A stretch of DNA of 64,000 bases from Algibacter lectus (GTDB taxonomy: Bacteria; Bacteroidota; Bacteroidia; Flavobacteriales; Flavobacteriaceae). Positions within the stretch are counted from its first letter, which is position 1; each line of letters opens with the position of its first letter. The translations under genes and the position numbers were made by a program. The notes under the pieces are model-generated. The model made no database searches and was not told the origin of the DNA. It was given only the letters and a program-made list of their open reading frames with translations. Where the stretch lies: the NCBI RefSeq assembly GCF_900112395.1, contig NZ_FOLN01000005.1:62001-126000 (forward strand), written 5' to 3'. This document shows positions 44,829 to 55,700 of the stretch, piece after piece.

Positions 44829-44933
44829 GGCGTTACCACAAGGGTCGAGCTTTACGTTGCAAATCCTCGCGCCACCGATTACCATCGGCCACGCTGTGGG
44901 TTTTACACTGCAATCCCTAACGCAAGTATTTGC
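44829..44933 (-). repeat. structured intergenic repeat, copy 3 (inverted)
   Basis: The minus strand reads GCGTTAGGGATTGCAGTG ... GGTAACGCC, matching copy 2 along its length, with the inner CCGATGGTAATCGG stem preserved. It is in opposite orientation to copies 1 and 2. The remaining gap to 45135 is AT-rich with no feature seen. Confidence 0.72.
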
Positions 44934-45135
44934 CAACCATATTTCTTCTCAATGCAGTATTAACATTTAGCTAAACCAGTTCTCCATGATTACTAAAATA
45001 AAAATATACGAGCACTAATAGACCAACGGTAATGTTTTAATTAAAATAAGAAAAAACTTCAATTCTTATTTTTTAAACTAAGGTATATCTCTATATTTAA
45101 TCCTTAATTCAATTAAAACACTCAAATAAAACAAC

Positions 45136-45774
45136 ATGAAAAAAGTAATTTTTGCAGCAACATTAATGTTTCTAGCCATTATCAACACATCTTGCGATAG
45201 TAATGATGACAAAGATGACACCTCGGAAACTCAATACCCAATTACCCTTAAATTCTCTCACGTAGAAGAAAGCTTCTCTTACATTAAAGATGGAACAGAA
45301 ACCGAAGAAGTACCCGATGATGTTTTAGCCGCATATTACGAAAATAGCGGACTTGGGCGTAATAAAGCAGAAATAGAAGAGGAAAGTAAAGACTATTATT
45401 TTAAATTTATAAGTGACACAGAGGTGGTGGTTGCTCAATATGGCGAAATCTACAATGTAGATTACGTATTTGAAGACGGATTTCTTCACGTCTATTATGA
45501 AGACCAAGATGAGGATGGAGAGATCATTAAACTGTTACTTGGTAAAGGCGACCTTAATAAATTAGAATACCTATACTCTTCTATAGTGCATAAAGTAGAA
45601 AACGGAAGTAGTGGATCTGCCAGTGCTTACGAAGATGCCGGAGATATACCATATTTTCCAACAACTTTTGACAACTCTGTAAATTTCCATAATTACGAGA
45701 ATATTACAGATATACAAGGTGATGAAACTTATTTGTTAATACACAACTTAGCTGATGTATATATTAAAGAATAA
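45136..45774 (+). CDS. hypothetical lipoprotein
   Basis: A 212-aa lipoprotein (MKKVIFAATLMFLAI, lipobox NTSC) rich in D, E and Y, mainly beta-strand, with no recognised domain. It has an acidic linker after the lipid site (DSNDDKDDTSETQ) and the sequence YVFEDGFLHVYYEDQDEDGE. It has its own AT-rich promoter region and a terminator, so it is likely a real surface or periplasmic protein. Function unknown. Confidence 0.7.
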   Translation: MKKVIFAATLMFLAIINTSCDSNDDKDDTSETQYPITLKFSHVEESFSYIKDGTETEEVPDDVLAAYYENSGLGRNKAEIEEESKDYYFKFISDTEVVVAQYGEIYNVDYVFEDGFLHVYYEDQDEDGEIIKLLLGKGDLNKLEYLYSSIVHKVENGSSGSASAYEDAGDIPYFPTTFDNSVNFHNYENITDIQGDETYLLIHNLADVYIKE

Positions 45775-45792
45775 ATAATTTCCTTTTACAAA

Positions 45793-45829
45793 ATAAAAAA
45801 GCTCAGGATTTATATCCTGAGCTTTTTTA
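45793..45829. terminator. bidirectional terminator
   Basis: GCTCAGGAT (45801-45809) / ATCCTGAGC (45814-45822), A-run left, T-run right; shared by the lipoprotein gene and the converging thioredoxin-like gene. Confidence 0.88.
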
Positions 45830-45857
45830 TTTTAAAGTAATTAGTTCTCTAATAAAC

Positions 45858-46982
45858 CTAACGCTTATTGTAAACATACTCTAGGTATGTTGTAACTTTC
45901 TTTTCTACCTTTATTCCGTATTCTCCAAGATTAGAAGACATAAACTCAAAATATTTATAATGAATTTGCCAATCATGTAACTCTTCATTTTTAAACTTCT
46001 TATCAAAAATAATAGGAGTTTCTAATAAAAAAGATAGTTGATAAGCAATATCCGTTACAGAAGCATTATCTGCTTGTATATCGGAATCTCCGATTAAATA
46101 TTTAGGATTATTAATACCCCAATCTATTTGGTTAGTATCCCAAAACTTAGCATCATCAATATTTAAAACCAATACATCTCCCTCCTTTTCATACTCTTTA
46201 CGGCGTAACTTTAAAGCTCTACTAATGCTATTTTCTTTGTTTTCAAAGGCTTTAGAACCTTCTTCAAAATACATCTTGTAATACTTATTATCTTCTTTAG
46301 AAATTTTAATTTGCGCTTTATTACTGTGCAACGCATAAGCCATAATATCTTGTAAACGCCCTTCAATCTCTAAATATCCATTTCTATTTACAGCCTGAAT
46401 TCCAGAATTAAGACTATGATCTACTTCCATTTCTAGATAATCAAAATCTTTTCTTCGCTTTATAGGGTTTTCTATAGCGACTTCTTGTTTATATTCTTCA
46501 AGTTTAAAAAAATCGTCTACCGCAATAGTTTTTTGATTTCTAGCTAAAAATCCACCAATTTTATAAGCCTTTAAATCTGCTGCATGCCCTTCCCATAGTT
46601 TTTGTCCATCGGCATTAAATAAAATACCATAAGGTAAACTAGCAATGTTATTTAAAGCAAAAGTCTCACCTTCATAATCTGTGGCAACTGCCAAACCTGT
46701 ATTGTGTTTAACCATAAACTTATTTACTACTTCTGCACTTTCTTGAGTTAGAGATAGAATATAAAAGTTTTTAGGAAACTGCTGTTGTAAAGATTCTAAA
46801 TATTTAGAAACATGAATACACGGGCCACACCATGTTGCCCAAAAATCTACAAAATACAACGCGTTTTCATCCGTGGTTGCAATCGAAGATTTTTTAATGT
46901 TCTTTGATATATGTATTTGCCCAAAAAAAATCATTGGAGTTAAAACACATAACAAGCAAAGTACTAATTTTCTTATTTTCAT
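45858..46982 (-). CDS. secreted thioredoxin-like protein
   Basis: A 374-aa protein with a signal peptide (LLCVLTPMIFFGQ) and an N-terminal thioredoxin fold with active site WATWCGPC (C52 and C55), then NFYILSLTQESAEVV and the cis-Pro segment SLPYGILF. The C-terminal half is a separate domain without recognised family. It probably reduces or isomerises disulfides, or works with cytochrome maturation, in the periplasm. It is monocistronic. Confidence 0.85.
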   Translation of the reverse strand: MKIRKLVLCLLCVLTPMIFFGQIHISKNIKKSSIATTDENALYFVDFWATWCGPCIHVSKYLESLQQQFPKNFYILSLTQESAEVVNKFMVKHNTGLAVATDYEGETFALNNIASLPYGILFNADGQKLWEGHAADLKAYKIGGFLARNQKTIAVDDFFKLEEYKQEVAIENPIKRRKDFDYLEMEVDHSLNSGIQAVNRNGYLEIEGRLQDIMAYALHSNKAQIKISKEDNKYYKMYFEEGSKAFENKENSISRALKLRRKEYEKEGDVLVLNIDDAKFWDTNQIDWGINNPKYLIGDSDIQADNASVTDIAYQLSFLLETPIIFDKKFKNEELHDWQIHYKYFEFMSSNLGEYGIKVEKKVTTYLEYVYNKR

Positions 46983-47090
46983 TATAATACAGCTTAATAT
47001 AGAGTCAATTTAATAATATATTGTGATACATACAATAATTGTGCTAAAATAGTATTTAAAAAAAAGAGAATGGTTTTCATTTGTAAAATA

Positions 47091-47098
47091 TATCTTTG
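47091..47098 (+). promoter_or_regulatory. -7 promoter box of the DUF4197 gene
   Basis: TATCTTTG matches TAnnTTTG, 25 bp before the ATG at 47123. A TTG start codon at 47096 would fall inside this box, which is a reason to reject that longer frame. Confidence 0.55.
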
Positions 47099-47122
47099 TA
47101 TTTTAATATAAAACCCAATATC

Positions 47123-47830
47123 ATGATTCGTAAAGCACTCGTTTTCTTACTAATATTTAATCTTACGGCATGTGCCGAACTTCAACAAGTAGTTAGTCAA
47201 CTACCACAAGCAGGTGGCGCATTAGGCACTACCGAAATAGCATCAGGCTTACGTGAAGCTCTAGATTTAGGTATTGACAAGCAAGTAACAAAACTAACAC
47301 AAACCGATGGTTTTTTTAAAAACGACTTGGTTAAAATTTTATTACCAGAAGAATTACAAAAAGTTGACAAAGCCCTTAGAGATATAGGATTGAGCAGTCT
47401 TGCAGACGAAGGTTTAAAAGTACTTAATAGAGCGGCAGAAGATGCTGTAAAAGAAGCAACTCCTATTTTTGTAGACGCTGTAAAAGACATTACGTTTGCA
47501 GATGCTAAAAATATTTTACTCGGTAGCAACGATGCTGCAACGCAGTATTTAACATCTAAAACACAAACAGCTCTTTACGATAAATTTAATCCTGTAATTA
47601 AAAGCTCGTTTGGAAAAGTAGGTGCCGATCAAGTATGGAGTAATTTAATTACTAAATACAACGCATTACCATTTACTAGTGATGTTAATCCAGATTTAAC
47701 AGATTACGTAACAGGTGAAGCTTTAAAAGGTGTTTTTACAATGATTGCAGTTGAAGAAACTGAAATTAGAACTAAAGTATCTTCTAGATCTACAGATTTA
47801 TTAAAAAAGGTTTTTGCTTTGCAAGACTAG
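47123..47830 (+). CDS. DUF4197 domain-containing lipoprotein
   Basis: A 235-aa lipoprotein (MIRKALVFLLIFNLTACAEL) with the DUF4197 helical fold: LGTTEIASGLREALDLGIDK, then LTQTDGFFKNDLVKILLPEE and AAEDAVKEATPIFVDAVKDI. No function is established. The open frame extends to a TTG at 47096, but the ATG at 47123 places the lipoprotein signal at the N-terminus. It has a strong terminator. Confidence 0.86.
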   Translation: MIRKALVFLLIFNLTACAELQQVVSQLPQAGGALGTTEIASGLREALDLGIDKQVTKLTQTDGFFKNDLVKILLPEELQKVDKALRDIGLSSLADEGLKVLNRAAEDAVKEATPIFVDAVKDITFADAKNILLGSNDAATQYLTSKTQTALYDKFNPVIKSSFGKVGADQVWSNLITKYNALPFTSDVNPDLTDYVTGEALKGVFTMIAVEETEIRTKVSSRSTDLLKKVFALQD

Positions 47831-47842
47831 ATTTTTAAACAT

Positions 47843-47887
47843 AAAAAAAAGCCGCATACAGTTTTAAATTGTATGCGGCTTTTTTTT
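47843..47887 (+). terminator. terminator of the DUF4197 gene
   Basis: GCCGCATACA (47851-47860) / TGTATGCGGC (47870-47879), flanked by eight A's and eight T's. Confidence 0.9.
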
Positions 47888-48017
47888 ATGGAATAAATTA
47901 TTGCAAAAACACAACCGGCTTAAATAAAACGTATTCAACTGAAAATCAATTAAAAAGAATTAAATAATTAAACAAAAAAGTGTATATTTATGTTCTACTT
48001 AATTCCCTTTAATCGTT

Positions 48018-48212
48018 ATGAACCGAGTTGACAGTATTAAAACAGACCAACACAGACTAAGCCAACGCTACAAAGAACTTATAGAACAGGCTTATAATTT
48101 CCGACAAACAGATTCCGCTTTAAGTGATATTTCGGAATATCGAGCTATAAAGCTTCTCCATAAATTAAACCGATTAAAATATCTTATTAGAGATTCTAAT
48201 ATTTATGAATAG
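48018..48212 (+). CDS. small helical protein, possibly Lacal_2735-like
   Basis: A 64-aa protein predicted to be one coiled helix pair (RLSQRYKELIEQAYNFRQTD, then SEYRAIKLLHKLNRLK). The layout resembles a small Flavobacterial family named after Lacal_2735, but similarity is judged by eye only. No signal or membrane segment. It lies beside the end of the PUL on the opposite strand. Confidence 0.5.
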   Translation: MNRVDSIKTDQHRLSQRYKELIEQAYNFRQTDSALSDISEYRAIKLLHKLNRLKYLIRDSNIYE

Positions 48213-48267
48213 CATCTTTTCTTAAGACAACTAAAACTGATTCTAGAACAAAGCCAAAATCACATTT

Positions 48268-50238
48268 TTAATTATATAGAGGTGTATACTTCATAGTTAT
48301 GCTTCCGTTAGCTAAAGGCTCCTCAAAATCGATACCTATCCTAACAGCTCCTTTTCCTTCTCGTAAATATTCTACAGGAACATGTTCTGGGTTAATAATA
48401 ACTTTACCACCACTACTTTTTATTTCAACCTTCACTTTTTGATTTTTCCCTATTAGTATAATGGTGCTTTCATTGACAATTTCATATTTAGAAAACGTCA
48501 TAATTGCCGTTCCAAAAACTACGGGTTTTGTCGTTTTAAAATCGTCTTGAATGGTTATTGTTCCCGCGCCAGACTTATCATTCACCATTGTTCTAGATAA
48601 AGATTCTAGCACAGGCAACTCATAAGCATTACTAATATCCATAACCACTTTATCTTCTGCATCAGTGAATTTGGTTTCTGTTATTTTTCCTTCAAATTGA
48701 CGTCCATTAGATTGCAAAGTATCATCTATTCTAGGAACTGGGTGCCCCCAAGAACTTCGTGCTTTATTTTTTGGAGAAAAAGAACCGGCACGATATGATG
48801 GCGCACCGATATCTCCTGAAATTAAATCTTCCCCTAAAACTAAAATATATGTCCCAACATCACTATGATTGTGGTTTTCTTTATTGTGCCCAGCTTTAAC
48901 CGCTACAGAAAATGGTACATTTTGTTTTCCTCGCGAAATAACCATTCCAAAATCGTTAAAATAAGAATGATTTGGTACTTCAAACGTTCCTGAATTTGTT
49001 GTATTTCTTGTTGTATAATCTTCTGGGTTTTTCCAAACAATAAGTTGTTCTACAGCCTGATCTAAAATATTTTCAATAGGTTTTCTTGCCCCATATTGTT
49101 TTGCTGCCAATACATAAGCAAAATTTCCTTCGTTATTTTTAACGATAGAGCTACCATCGGCAAAAGGTGCAAATTTTTCATTTTGAATATGGAAATTCTC
49201 AGGAAAGTTGGCCACTTTATCAAGTTTATAAGGGTTATGACCTTCAAACAAATTAATTTTTCCATCGGTATAATCGAAAAGTATTTCGGCTAAATATAGG
49301 TAATGGCCAAAACCATAACGCCAATATCCAACACCTTCAGAGCAATAACCATCGGCACCAAAACCACTGATATAATGTTTCATGCTATTAATTGCAGAAC
49401 CTATAGCAGCAATACGCTCATCTCCATCTATTGCATTCGCTATAGACGTAAAAACGGCTCCACTAGTGCACACGGCATTCCAGTTACTTTTGCCATCAAT
49501 CCAATGGTTATTTTTATCGGGTATTTTACAACTTTGCAAATAGTTATCCGTGATTCTGTATTGAAGTTGTGCTTTAATTTTGTCTCTAAGTTCTGGTGAT
49601 AATTGATCTTCGAGAAGTATTTCAGCTACAGCTAAAACCGACCCGAAACGTCTTGCTCCCAAATCTATCGAAACTCGTTTTCCTTCTAGAACACTATTGT
49701 TTCTGTCGTCATGATTAGGGTGTAACCACGATTTCATATCCATAATAGCTCTTAAGTATGTTTTAATTTGAGGAACAAACCGTCCTTTATTTTCTAAGCA
49801 TTCAGCTAAAATAAAATGCTCTAAGCGTATCATGGTATTGTAATACCTTGGTTTATAAATGGTACGATTCCCTTCTTTATTAGCTCTTCGATAAATTTCA
49901 TCAGAAATTGGAACCTCTGGAGCTTCAGCTAAGTAAGACAAGGCTTTTTTAAAATATATTTTACCCGATTCGGTTTCCGCGACCTCATTCCAAAACACTC
50001 TATCGCTAATTTTTGGTGCGGGTTGAAAGACTTCATTTGGAATGACATTTTTAAGCATTTCAATTTGCTTTTCCGAAGGGTAAATAGTTTCTTCGTCAGC
50101 TTGTTCCAAATAAGCTTTAATATCTAAAACTTCCTGATTTTGAGCAAAACCATTAAATGAGAACACTCTAAAAACAAGCAAAAAAAATAAAACAAAAACA
50201 TATTTTTTTCTATTGAAGCTTTTCTTTTTAACCAACAT
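48268..50238 (-). CDS. heparinase II/III-like polysaccharide lyase (first of two)
   Basis: A 656-aa secreted enzyme (signal ending FNGFAQ). An alpha/alpha toroid domain is followed by the beta-sandwich of the heparinase II/III superfamily. Candidate catalytic elements are NNHWIDGKSNWNAV, GYCSEGVGYWRYGFGHY and NHNHSDVGTYILVLGEDLI with SGDIGAPSY; family members use an Asn or His, a Tyr and a His for beta-elimination of uronic-acid polymers. The subfamily (PL12, 15, 17, 21, 33 and others share this fold) cannot be told by eye. It is 8 bp below a second lyase gene of the same fold, so both are co-translated. Confidence 0.82.
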   Translation of the reverse strand: MLVKKKSFNRKKYVFVLFFLLVFRVFSFNGFAQNQEVLDIKAYLEQADEETIYPSEKQIEMLKNVIPNEVFQPAPKISDRVFWNEVAETESGKIYFKKALSYLAEAPEVPISDEIYRRANKEGNRTIYKPRYYNTMIRLEHFILAECLENKGRFVPQIKTYLRAIMDMKSWLHPNHDDRNNSVLEGKRVSIDLGARRFGSVLAVAEILLEDQLSPELRDKIKAQLQYRITDNYLQSCKIPDKNNHWIDGKSNWNAVCTSGAVFTSIANAIDGDERIAAIGSAINSMKHYISGFGADGYCSEGVGYWRYGFGHYLYLAEILFDYTDGKINLFEGHNPYKLDKVANFPENFHIQNEKFAPFADGSSIVKNNEGNFAYVLAAKQYGARKPIENILDQAVEQLIVWKNPEDYTTRNTTNSGTFEVPNHSYFNDFGMVISRGKQNVPFSVAVKAGHNKENHNHSDVGTYILVLGEDLISGDIGAPSYRAGSFSPKNKARSSWGHPVPRIDDTLQSNGRQFEGKITETKFTDAEDKVVMDISNAYELPVLESLSRTMVNDKSGAGTITIQDDFKTTKPVVFGTAIMTFSKYEIVNESTIILIGKNQKVKVEIKSSGGKVIINPEHVPVEYLREGKGAVRIGIDFEEPLANGSITMKYTPLYN

Positions 50239-50246
50239 ATTCAGCT

Positions 50247-52544
50247 TTACTTTAGAGTTACTTTCACTATTTTATTTGATACATCATAACTCGCTTTTTT
50301 AGAAACCCCATTCACTTTAAGTGCCGATGTCTTCTTAGAGCTATACAAACTCACCGTTGCATTTTCTTGACCTTGATAAACCACTTTCGGTGTTGCAGAA
50401 AAACCTTCTACTAAAGCCGTGTATTTCGATAATGAATGCATTAAAACTTGATTATCTCGACGTAAATAGCTGCCGTGCCCAATAAACATTTCATCAACAT
50501 TATTGATTTTTGTTTTATCAGCATCAGCTTTAAATTTTAAAACTGTTAAATAAGCATCGGTTTCCCAACCATTCATATTAATGACACTATTACGGTGTTT
50601 TAGTCTGCCATCGGCCAAAAGATTAAAATACACTTCTGTTGTTTCACCATTCTGTGTAATAGAAACTCCTAAAAAGTCTTTTCCTTCAAAACGTTTGATA
50701 ACTGGTAAGTTCTCTTTATTTTCTTCAGTTTTTAAAGTAATTGCAGAAATAAATTTGGTTCTAGCTGTTTCTTCAAAATGACTGATAGACCAATATTTCG
50801 ATCTATTTTCTGGATGATGATCTTCATATCCTAACTTTTCTTCCAAACGCATTTGCTCAGGAAAATCGTGAGGTAATCCTCCTTCAGGAAAGGTTTCTGG
50901 ATATAGCGAATTTACTATAACCTCAGCATCGCCATCTTTAATCGACAGGTCTAAATCTTTACGTTTAGATTCTCCATTGTAATGCAGCAGCCACTCAAAT
51001 TTACCTGGTTTATGAGCCAATAAATCGTCTATCACTAAAATAACATCACCCACCCAAATAAAATTACGATAATTACGTGCTAATGTTTGTGCATAAGGTC
51101 CTGTGGCATTGGCTAAAATGTATTTAAAATTGTCGCCTTCTATTAAATTATGAAGCGATCCGGGGTTTGCAACTCCGAAATAAGGGTCTTTTCTATTCTG
51201 ACCTTCACCATTAAACAGCACTACATTATGCGCTTCGCTTTGGCAATAATATTGCGTGTAAAGCGGATTTCCATAAGATGCATTTCCTGAATCGATAATT
51301 AAATTTTTTCCATTATGAAATAAAATATACGATCCCGCATCGGCATGCGTATGGTTCCAAGTAAAACCAGATTTTACGGCTAACATGGTAGCGTTTTTAT
51401 CCCAGGAATTACGCATGGTTGCCCACCCCATATCTTTAAACAAATGTGATGTTGCTAATTTAGGCGCATAATTACTTGCTATTTCTGGTAATTTAGGATG
51501 TAAAACAAGCCCGTTAGGTGTTTCTAGTTGCAAGCCTTCTTTATCATTTCCTGCTTTGGTTTGATTGATGTACCAAGCATAATCGCTTTTCTTATATCCC
51601 AATTGCCATAGCAATGTTAAGCATGCGTTTCCTGTTTTATTGATAAAACTATCTCCAAAGTTTACAGACATTGGTTTTCCTTCTTCAACGTAATAAGTGG
51701 TTTGAATAAAGAAATCGCCTATTTTATCTAAAATTGGTAAATCGACCTGTTTTGTATTTGGTAATGCCGATTGCAAAGCAAAACGAAACAATAAATATTG
51801 AGAAATACCGTAAGACGCATAGTTTATACTTTCGTAAAAGCCACCGTCCTGATCGAATGTTGGCGGTTTATTCTGTAATACACTACCCGAATAGTTAACA
51901 AACTCGGTAGCGGTTTGAGCAATATCATTCACCCAGTTTTTAGCGTCTGGAACTTCGTTTCTAATTGCTAAGGAGCTAAAACCAGCCATATAAACGCAAG
52001 CGCTCCACCAGTTATGCCCCATAGTATCAAACGTATGAAAGTTTGAATTTGGCAATAACCAATCGTCTAAAGCAGGTTGAATACCAACGCGCACTAAATT
52101 TTCAGCAATATCCTTTCGTTCTTTTTTAGTTAAGTAATTATAAATACAATCGAACCCTATAGAAACGAAAAAACTAGTATGCGATGTATTTAACCCTCCT
52201 TTCCAAGCTGGTGTTCTGTTTAATAAATTAGCGCCTTCCCAAGTATCTTTTGAAGTATAATCTATCAATATTTTTTTAATCGTTTTGGCATATTTCTCAT
52301 CGCCCGTCATACGATAGGCTAATCCTAACACTTGACAATTATCGGCTTTAAATCTATCTTTTAAAACTAATTCGTCTGCATGTTTTAATTGCTTTTCCCA
52401 GCTATTTTTTATGTCGTTATCAACTTTAATTTGCTGTTTTAAATTAGTAATATTACTATCGGTGTACAACAGATAATTTCTTTTTTGGGCTGTGACTATC
52501 ATCACAAAAAAGCAGCAAATAACAAATGAGATTCCTTTTTTCAT
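50247..52544 (-). CDS. heparinase II/III-like polysaccharide lyase (second of two)
   Basis: A 765-aa secreted enzyme; the ATG at 52544 (MKKGISFVICCFFVMIVTAQ) is preferred over 52562, which adds six residues before the signal. It has an N-terminal DUF4962-like region, an alpha/alpha toroid and the C-terminal heparinase II/III sandwich. Putative catalytic elements: TMGHNWWSACVYMAG, FYESINYASYG and TWNHTHADAGSYILFHNG with LIIDSGNASYGN. It differs widely from the downstream lyase, suggesting the two cleave different linkages or chain lengths. Like alginate and glycosaminoglycan lyases, it should act on uronate-containing chains. Confidence 0.83.
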   Translation of the reverse strand: MKKGISFVICCFFVMIVTAQKRNYLLYTDSNITNLKQQIKVDNDIKNSWEKQLKHADELVLKDRFKADNCQVLGLAYRMTGDEKYAKTIKKILIDYTSKDTWEGANLLNRTPAWKGGLNTSHTSFFVSIGFDCIYNYLTKKERKDIAENLVRVGIQPALDDWLLPNSNFHTFDTMGHNWWSACVYMAGFSSLAIRNEVPDAKNWVNDIAQTATEFVNYSGSVLQNKPPTFDQDGGFYESINYASYGISQYLLFRFALQSALPNTKQVDLPILDKIGDFFIQTTYYVEEGKPMSVNFGDSFINKTGNACLTLLWQLGYKKSDYAWYINQTKAGNDKEGLQLETPNGLVLHPKLPEIASNYAPKLATSHLFKDMGWATMRNSWDKNATMLAVKSGFTWNHTHADAGSYILFHNGKNLIIDSGNASYGNPLYTQYYCQSEAHNVVLFNGEGQNRKDPYFGVANPGSLHNLIEGDNFKYILANATGPYAQTLARNYRNFIWVGDVILVIDDLLAHKPGKFEWLLHYNGESKRKDLDLSIKDGDAEVIVNSLYPETFPEGGLPHDFPEQMRLEEKLGYEDHHPENRSKYWSISHFEETARTKFISAITLKTEENKENLPVIKRFEGKDFLGVSITQNGETTEVYFNLLADGRLKHRNSVINMNGWETDAYLTVLKFKADADKTKINNVDEMFIGHGSYLRRDNQVLMHSLSKYTALVEGFSATPKVVYQGQENATVSLYSSKKTSALKVNGVSKKASYDVSNKIVKVTLK

Positions 52545-52691
52545 AGTTCTAAAATGAAACATTAATGTTTAATATTTATATTCTATTCAATATTACTTAT
52601 TTATGCTTTAAATGAATATAAACCATTAACCATTGTCTGTAAATTATAGCTTTTATATATCGATTCTCATTTTTTCGAATCACAATAAGGC

Positions 52692-52740
52692 ATAAAAAAA
52701 GCCAAGACAAACTAAAATTACTTTTAGAGCATCTTGGCTT
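52692..52740 (-). terminator. terminator of the beta-helix gene
   Basis: On the minus strand AAGCCAAGA pairs with TCTTGGCTT, with an inner CTAAAA / TTTTAG stem, followed by T's. It separates the beta-helix gene from the lyase pair. Confidence 0.85.
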
Positions 52741-52797
52741 AAACGTTGGCATCTACAACGATTTCTAAACAAATTTAACCGTTGGACCATAACGTCA

Positions 52798-55700
52798 TTA
52801 TAGCTTAATTAGTTTTTTCACAGTTGTACCTTGATTACCTGTAAATTTCATAAAATAAACTCCTGTACTCAAGTTTTTCAATGAAACTTCCTTATTGTTT
52901 TCGGGTAGAAAAAATTTCGATTCTAAAACACCATTAATATTATATATTTCTAACAATAAATTAGATCCATTTACAACAGTAAGCACTTGGTTTGCTGGAT
53001 TCGGATATAGAATTATTTGAGGTAAGTTAAAATCACTAACGCTTAAAGTCGTTGTTCCATAAACCTCAACCTCTGCTAAAGACAATCCTCGATCTGATGT
53101 TTTTGATATTTTTATAATTCGCCCTGCTTTATTATCAACATCTATAGTTAATGGTCGCGAAGATGGATAGTTTTTATAAAATTGTGTAAACGTAACATCT
53201 CCATTATTGTTTAAAATTTCTACAGTAAAATTGTTCAAATCATTAACATAATTACTACCTGTTCTACCATAAATTACAATTTCCCAAATAACATTATTGG
53301 TGCCTAAATCTACTTGCCACCATTTAGATGTATTAGATCCATTGCTTCCATGTTCGGTATGTGTTACGGAACCACTTCCATAATTACCATTAGTATTTCC
53401 GTCGTTACCGCGAGTAGCATCCCCATCGTAATCCGTTGTAGATTGTGAAGCAATGCCTCCATTTGAAGCTAAAGCTAAGTTAATTAATTCAGGTGTTTCT
53501 TGATGAAACTCGAACCAATCTAAATTGAAAGCGCCATTTCCAAAATATAAATAAACCTCATGGGTACCCGTAACATTTTGAAGTAAAGATTCTGTAACCT
53601 GCTCCCAAACTTCCCATCCGCCTGTTTTTGGAACGGTAGTTTGAGCAATTAAAGTACCTTCTGTTGGGTGTCCTAGCATCACATTTATAAATCCATTTTC
53701 TACAGTTTCCTCGGTAGGATAACCTGCTACATTAAATGTAATTTGTGCAGGGGCTTCCGAAGTAAAATCGACGCTACCGTAACGAATCCATTCGTTATCA
53801 TTTATACCTCCAAGATACTCATTGTTTATTGGAACCACTCCAAACATGCCACAGTAATCTAATGCGTCTATCTGAGAAAATGCATTGTAATTTACACCGC
53901 TACATTCATCATTATTGAAAAAGAAGTTATCCATATTTAAAAAAGAAGATCCCGTCCCTTTAAAAACAAAGTATAAATCGTGTATTCCTGTTATTTCAGA
54001 AGCCGTATAGCTAGAAAATATTTCATAATTATCATTGCTTCCTGTATTTCCTACTACTACACTTGTTAATAATGCACCGTCTGCTGCGCCACTTCTAACT
54101 TCAATAGATCCTCCAGTTGTAGAAGATGCTAAAATTTCAATTTCATTGTAAACATCGTCATTTCCAAAATGGACATTACTAAATCTTAAATAATCTCCAT
54201 CATCAATATCTCCAATTGATTTATTAAAGATAGACAAATCGTATACTGTTATTCCTGATGAAGCACAGAAATCTTCTGCACTTATAGGTAAAAACGGGTT
54301 GTATGAAGCCTGAGAACAGGCATCTTTATTAAAAGATAGTTTATCTAAATTAAATAACCATCCTGTTTCGCTCACACTGGTGAATACAAAATAGATATTG
54401 GTTTCCCCGTTAACAACTTGATTTAAGTTTGCAGAAAACTCTAAATAATTAGATTCGCTACTGGTACTAGTTATGGGTATTGTAGCGAGTAAAGTTCCGG
54501 TATTAATGCCTGTTCTAACTTCTATAGACACATCATTATGGATACTAGACAAGATAGCTTCAACTGAAGTCATATCAGTTAAATCAATAGCATTAAAATT
54601 TATCCAATCTCCAGTATGTATCCCATAAACTTCTTTAGTATTTGGATCATCATTTATTTCTCTCGTTCCTACACCAGACATCGTATCATAGCATTCAGCC
54701 TGAAGGTTGTTAACTGTATTATTACAAGGCTTTGTTGTAATACAATCGGTTAACTGAGTAATTGTATTATTAGATCCATTATCTTCAACTGGTCCGCAAG
54801 AAAAAATATTACAATCTGTAGCACTCTCTAAAACCAAAGGATAAGGTGTATTGTTTGTAAATGTAATATTGTTAGCGTTTCTAGAAGGTATTGGCTCTAC
54901 AGAACCTGCTAAAAATCTATTTGCAGGTCTTGTACCTCCTAATACAATTTTAATATCTGGATTATAGTAAGTTGTACCATCGTGTATTGTAATATTATGA
55001 TTGGTTCCTCCTGCATAAAAATAAGGTGTATCTCCAATTTTAGGAATATAATTATCTAGGATAGTAACTTCATAAGAAGCGTTAGAACGAGAAATATCTT
55101 CTGATAGAATCGGCCCAACTGATGCATCTGCACGACAATTAATAACATCACCATCATTACCTAGCCAAAATCCGCCTTCGCAAGCAAGTGCTGTACAGTT
55201 CTCAATTCGTTTATTATCTCCACCTTCAGCTCCTGTATTTACACCTACACGCATTTTAACAATGGTACAATCTATAACTGTTGTATTTTCAGTACCTCTA
55301 CTTACACCTGTAGAATCTCCATTAGAATCGTGTATAACTCCGGTAGAATAAGCTCTAATACCTGCTTCTTGAAGACTGAAGGTATAATCACTTGTATGAT
55401 CTTTTAAATTAAAACCCCAAACGGTTTCAAAATCTACATTATCCGCAGGAGAATCTGTACCTTCTTCCTGCAGCATTTCTCCAACCGTACGTAATTCTCC
55501 CTCAACATAACAACCTTCTATTATTGCATTATGAGAACCTTGTACAAATATACCATGTCCATAAGCTCTCATAATAACACTACAATTTTTTATATGGTTT
55601 CTGTCTCCTCTAACCAAAATACCTGCATGTTTTTGATGTGCAATTACAGAACCTCCTCCTTTACCAAAAGTATCGCCATATCCATAAGGAAAAGAACCTC

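Noticed and set aside
47096-47122. Longer DUF4197 frame starting at TTG 47096
   Set aside because: The TTG lies inside a TATCTTTG promoter box and the lipoprotein signal begins only at the ATG 47123.
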